Of a stretch of DNA of 8,924 nucleotides, positions 5,999 to 8,924 are shown in pieces; the stretch's first letter is position 1, and every line of letters starts with the position of its first letter. A model generated the notes under the pieces. It worked only from the letters and a program-made list of their open reading frames with translations, was not told where the DNA came from and did not search any database. Source of the DNA: Salibacteraceae bacterium (GTDB taxonomy: Bacteria; Bacteroidota; Bacteroidia; Flavobacteriales_G; Salibacteraceae); the NCBI GenBank assembly GCA_023262195.1, contig JALRDM010000386.1, forward strand, positions 1-8,924. Reading direction: 5' to 3'. Made by a program: the position numbers and the translations under genes.

Positions 5999-7078
5999 TT
6001 AGGCAAATTTAGTTTCAAATGCTTTCATGACATCAACAAGTGCTTCAACGCTTTCTAAAGGCAGGGCATTGTACATACTAGCCCTAAAACCACCAACAGA
6101 TCGATGCCCTTTGACACCGCTTATTCCAGCATCATTGCACATATTCAGAAATTCGCTGTTCAATGCCTCGTCAATACCATCATTTAGCACAAAGCATGCA
6201 TTCATCAATGACCTGTCTTCTGCCTGTGCTGTGCCTTTAAACATCGAGTTTCGGTCAACTTCATTATACAGTGCTGTTGCTTTACCTTGATTTGTTTTAC
6301 CAATACTTTCCAGTCCTAACTCTTTAATCCACCTTAGCACAAGCATGCTGCAATAAACCGCAAATACCGGTGGCGTATTGAACATAGAATCTTTTGATGC
6401 GTGGGTTGATAGATCGAGCATGGTGGGGATATCAACAGAAGACTTACCGAGCACATCTTTTTTGACGATGTATAAGGTTGTTCCAGCAGGACCCATATTT
6501 TTCTGTGCTCCAGCATAAATCAGGTCGAACTTACTGGCATCTACTGGTCTACTAAATATGTCTGAAGACATATCACAAACTAGAGGCTTATCAGTCTGAG
6601 GTATTGTGTGGAACTCTGTCCCAAATATGGTGTTGTTTGATGTGTAATGTAGGTAGTCACAATTATCAGGCACCACAAAATCTTTTGGTATAGAATTGTA
6701 ATTAGCATCCTTTGAAGAGGCCACTTCTATAGCACTACCAAGCCACTTACCTTCTTTCAATGCCTTATTTGCCCATGAACCCGTATTCACATATGCTCCT
6801 TGTTTGTTTTCACGAAGCATATTGTATGCACTAATAAGAAAACCAAGGCTAGCACCTCCTTGCAAGAATAGCACCTCATAGTCGTCACCTAAGTTGAAAA
6901 TCTCTTTAACAAGGCTTCTAGCCTCATCCATTACCGCCACAAACTCCTTGCTTCTATGTGACATTTCGAGCAAACTAAGACCAGTGCCGTTATAATCGAC
7001 TATTGCTTGAGAAGCTTCTTGAAAAACGTGCTTTGGCAAAATACTTGGACCTGCACTGAAATTATGGATTTTGGACAT
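5999..7078 (-). CDS. serC: Phosphoserine aminotransferase
   Basis: SerC is the PLP-dependent enzyme converting 3-phosphohydroxypyruvate and glutamate to O-phosphoserine; it also acts on the related intermediate of pyridoxine synthesis in organisms with the DXP-dependent vitamin B6 route. The 359-residue length is typical. Signatures are NFSAGPSILP (6-15), MSHRS (39-43, with Arg42 at the substrate-phosphate site), FLQGGAS (71-77), YTSNNTIFGTEF (145-156), Asp169 for the PLP ring nitrogen, the Schiff-base Lys193 in YAGAQKNMGPAG, and GHRSVGGFRASMYNA (324-338). The ATG at 7078 puts FSAGP at the expected N-terminal position. It is the first gene of the minus-strand operon serC, DUF4468-like, serA, DUF1015. 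A promoter should lie in 7079-7134, which is A+T rich, but I find no exact Bacteroidota -7 consensus there. Confidence 0.97.
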   Translation of the reverse strand: MSKIHNFSAGPSILPKHVFQEASQAIVDYNGTGLSLLEMSHRSKEFVAVMDEARSLVKEIFNLGDDYEVLFLQGGASLGFLISAYNMLRENKQGAYVNTGSWANKALKEGKWLGSAIEVASSKDANYNSIPKDFVVPDNCDYLHYTSNNTIFGTEFHTIPQTDKPLVCDMSSDIFSRPVDASKFDLIYAGAQKNMGPAGTTLYIVKKDVLGKSSVDIPTMLDLSTHASKDSMFNTPPVFAVYCSMLVLRWIKELGLESIGKTNQGKATALYNEVDRNSMFKGTAQAEDRSLMNACFVLNDGIDEALNSEFLNMCNDAGISGVKGHRSVGGFRASMYNALPLESVEALVDVMKAFETKFA

Positions 7079-7134
7079 GAGTTTCTAGAATTTTAATTAA
7101 ATGGCGAATTTGTGAAAATTTTATTGGATAACTC

Positions 7135-7158
7135 GCCCATCAGCTACATATGACGGGC
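7135..7158 (-). terminator. Hairpin after the EGF-lipoprotein gene, possible terminator without a U tract
   Basis: GCCCATCA (7135-7142) faces TGACGGGC (7151-7158) across an 8-base loop. In a minus-strand transcript the single non-Watson-Crick position becomes a G-U wobble, giving a continuous 8-bp stem, whereas a plus-strand transcript would have an A-C mismatch. The stem begins 12 bases after the lipoprotein stop codon, as expected for a transcript end, but the following bases on that strand are not U-rich. It may therefore be a weak terminator, a Rho-related 3' end or a stabilising hairpin. Confidence 0.45.
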
Positions 7159-7170
7159 TATTCACACGGC

Positions 7171-7620
7171 TTAAAGTTTTATACTTGAGATAAGGCACTC
7201 AGTACGATCATTTGAGTCCACGTAAATGTACTTGAAGGCAATGCGATCAAGCAAGATTTCACCTTCTCCTGTGATCTCATAACCTCTAAACATTTGGGGT
7301 GGCAAAGAAAATTGAGTCCGTGAGGTGAAATCAAATATAATTTCACCAGCGTATAGCAGCTTATTAGGGCCAAGACTCGATTGCTTAAGTTGAACCGTGT
7401 CTTTGCTTTGAGAGTTGGAGCAATTATCATCACTTAAGTAAGACCCCAGATAATCTGAAAAGACACTCTTTTCACAAGCATCACCTTCCCAATACTCATC
7501 ACAATTACATGTTCGGTTAACGCAAATACCTTGCTCACAACCATAGCGACAATTATTACAACCGAGCAATAGCAGCGCAAAGCAAATCGTGAGTGTGGAT
7601 GTAATCTTCTCAATTATCAC
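7171..7620 (-). CDS. EGF-like domain lipoprotein
   Basis: This 149-residue predicted lipoprotein has a hydrophobic signal (ITSTLTICFALLLLG) ending in a lipobox LLLGC with Cys21 as the acylated residue. It is immediately followed by a compact EGF-like module with six cysteines, Cys24, 28, 33, 38, 40 and 49; the C-x-C spacing at 38-40 and a closing Gly-Asp-Ala-Cys fit the family. After it comes a segment of about 100 residues rich in beta-strand pattern, starting SDYLGSYLSDDNC, with Cys67 and Cys142 as a possible extra disulfide. The start is GTG at 7620; no ATG is available, and the frame upstream meets the thioredoxin gene's TAG after 12 bases. It is probably translated by coupling with that gene and anchored at the outer or inner membrane facing the periplasm or cell surface. 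Ligand unknown. Confidence 0.8.
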   Translation of the reverse strand: MIIEKITSTLTICFALLLLGCNNCRYGCEQGICVNRTCNCDEYWEGDACEKSVFSDYLGSYLSDDNCSNSQSKDTVQLKQSSLGPNKLLYAGEIIFDFTSRTQFSLPPQMFRGYEITGEGEILLDRIAFKYIYVDSNDRTECLISSIKL

Positions 7621-7632
7621 TGCACAAACGGT

Positions 7633-8217
7633 CTATTTAAAATTATTCCATTCATCCAACATGGTTTTTTGTTTATCGTGGTGATACCATAATTGAACTT
7701 CTTTGACAAACTCTGTGTATGGCGGTTTGGGTTCAGGTTTATTCTTGAATCCAATGACCTTTTGCTGCACAGGATATGGCCGTGGACCCCACTCAGCCAA
7801 CAGTTCAAATTGATCATTCAAAAACAACAAAAAAGGTATTGACCGTCCGCCATTCGTGAGGTGATGATCAATTAAGTCTAGATGCTCATCTCTTAAAACT
7901 AGCTTAAAATTAATGGCCAAATGATCCATAACCTTGGATGCAACTGGAATAATCTGCGCAGCATCTCCACACCAGCCTTCTGTAATGGCCAACACATTGG
8001 TTGCGCCAAGTGCTTTTATTCCGTGCATTTGATATTCCGAAACTTCGAAAGTTTTTAGGATTCGCTGCATTCTTCTTAAGTTCATTTTAGAATATTCGAG
8101 CAAATCTTCACTTTGATTTGGCCCAGTTGATTTTCCTTCCGCAACTAACGTTTTCACTAACGATAAATACTGCTCGAAGGTCATCCCCTCATTCCACTTA
8201 GTGCTATAGTCTGTCAT
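7633..8217 (-). CDS. Thioredoxin-fold protein with a single active-site cysteine
   Basis: This 194-residue cytoplasmic protein belongs to the thioredoxin-like family often called Thioredoxin_9 (PF14595). The diagnostic segment is AITEGWCGDAA (77-87), where the usual WCxxC is reduced to WCGDA with only Cys83, and the cis-proline loop is GGRSIPFLLF (123-132) with Pro128. A helical N-terminal part of about 65 residues precedes the fold, as is usual in this family. No signal peptide is present. Having one cysteine argues against a classical dithiol oxidoreductase; a glutathione- or bacillithiol-type or monothiol reaction is possible but unproven. Its ATG overlaps the stop of the FAD oxidoreductase gene (ATGA), and the lipoprotein gene follows after 12 bases, so the three form one operon. 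Confidence 0.88.
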   Translation of the reverse strand: MTDYSTKWNEGMTFEQYLSLVKTLVAEGKSTGPNQSEDLLEYSKMNLRRMQRILKTFEVSEYQMHGIKALGATNVLAITEGWCGDAAQIIPVASKVMDHLAINFKLVLRDEHLDLIDHHLTNGGRSIPFLLFLNDQFELLAEWGPRPYPVQQKVIGFKNKPEPKPPYTEFVKEVQLWYHHDKQKTMLDEWNNFK

Positions 8218-8924
8218 AATTGATTATTCTCTATTAAATCTGCAACTGCTTCCCCTACAAAACCCGCGAGAGCCACCCCCATTCCACTTAGTTTCACAGC
8301 GGTAAGAAGTCCATCTGGTTCAAGCCTTACTACAGGCAGTTTGCTCTCGCCAAACGCCATTATACCCGCCCATCTGGAATGAATCTGGAGTGGTGAGTTT
8401 AATCCAATCGATTTCTGAAGAATACGCTCCAAACTCGATTGAATGCTCATATTCAATTCCATGATATCCGTCTCTTCGGCCTCAAAGTCTTCATTTCTAC
8501 CGCCACCTATTAAAAGCCGTTGGTTCACATTTCTCAAATAGTAAAAACCTCTATCAATATGCAAATTGCCCCGAAAGTTCAAATCTGGAATGGGCTGAGT
8601 GATTAAAACCTGACCACGCCCAGGAACGATATTGATATCATCGTACAATTCTCTGGCATAGGCATTGGTGCAGATAATCGGTCGATTACAGGTCATGGTG
8701 ATTAATCCTCGCGATAAATCATTGACCATCAATTTGTATTTCGAGTCCGACTTACTTATGGATTCGATCTTGCAACCTACGCGGAACGATACTCCCAATT
8801 CGGTACAATACCGTTCAAGGCTTTTGACCAATTTACCAGGGTGTAACTGACCCTCACTTCGTATATGCAATAGTTTTTCATTGTCACCTAAGCTAATTCC
8901 AAACTCACCTGCATCATCTTGTAC
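8214..8924 (-). CDS. FAD-dependent oxidoreductase, DAO family (5' end outside window)
   Basis: The frame is open to the right edge, so the 236 visible residues are the C-terminal part of a glycine/D-amino-acid-oxidase-like flavoprotein (PF01266). The N-terminal GxGxxG FAD motif is outside the window. Visible family features are the segment HIRSEGQLHPGKLVKSL, typical of the middle of DAO proteins, then GVSFRVGCKIESI with the conserved strand and turn, then NRPIICTNAYA, which leads into the FAD-contacting loop. Near the end, SRWAGIMAFG and the closing LSGMGVALAGFVGEAVADLI match the Trp-x-Gly and Gly-x-Gly-x-x-x-x-x-x-Gly C-terminal FAD pattern. A TTG at 8870 could be mistaken for a start, but the frame continues without a stop beyond it. 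Its stop overlaps the thioredoxin start by four bases. The amine or amino-acid substrate cannot be deduced. Confidence 0.88.
   Translation of the reverse strand, partial: VQDDAGEFGISLGDNEKLLHIRSEGQLHPGKLVKSLERYCTELGVSFRVGCKIESISKSDSKYKLMVNDLSRGLITMTCNRPIICTNAYARELYDDINIVPGRGQVLITQPIPDLNFRGNLHIDRGFYYLRNVNQRLLIGGGRNEDFEAEETDIMELNMSIQSSLERILQKSIGLNSPLQIHSRWAGIMAFGESKLPVVRLEPDGLLTAVKLSGMGVALAGFVGEAVADLIENNQL

Noticed and set aside
7617..7817. Overlapping minus-strand frame of 66 residues inside the thioredoxin-like gene
   Set aside because: It sits in a different frame of a gene with clear family motifs and has no recognisable features of its own.

Overview
The window looks like ordinary chromosomal DNA from a member of the Bacteroidota (Cytophagia/Flavobacteriia-like). 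The evidence is moderate A+T content, weak or absent Shine-Dalgarno sequences, signal peptides whose predicted cleavage falls just before Gln, a LytTR response regulator, an EGF-like lipoprotein, a DUF4468-like secreted protein, and a serC / short serA / DUF1015 cluster. I see no phage, transposon, CRISPR, tRNA or rRNA signature. No stretch longer than about 210 bases lacks a gene.

Left part (1-1984). The 3' end of an unidentified plus-strand gene runs tail to tail into ispE (minus strand), the GHMP kinase of the MEP isoprenoid pathway. About 40 bases beyond the ispE start, a plus-strand hotdog-fold thioesterase of the MenI/YdiI type begins, so these two genes are divergent. The thioesterase is followed by a short secreted protein with a degenerate OmpA-like look.

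Centre (1985-7078). A 210-base non-coding stretch carries three consecutive inverted repeats. The last one, read on the minus strand, is a strong intrinsic terminator. It closes the minus-strand block whose last gene is a LytTR response regulator. Upstream of that regulator lies the serine operon, read on the minus strand in the order serC, a DUF4468-like secreted protein with an Ala/Lys/Glu helical tail, serA (short form without an ACT domain), and a DUF1015 protein with a DGHHR motif. SerA and SerC supply the first two steps from 3-phosphoglycerate to phosphoserine. The phosphatase SerB is not in the window.

Right part (7135-8924). A second minus-strand operon runs from the right edge: an FAD-dependent amine/amino-acid-oxidase-type oxidoreductase (N-terminus outside the window), a single-cysteine thioredoxin-fold protein overlapping it by ATGA, and an EGF-like lipoprotein starting with GTG 12 bases after the thioredoxin stop. 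A hairpin follows the last gene and separates this operon from serC.

The parts most worth a second look are the DUF1015 protein as a possible missing serine-pathway enzyme, the odd secreted passenger inside the serine operon, and the tandem-hairpin region near position 2000. None of these proves a new system.
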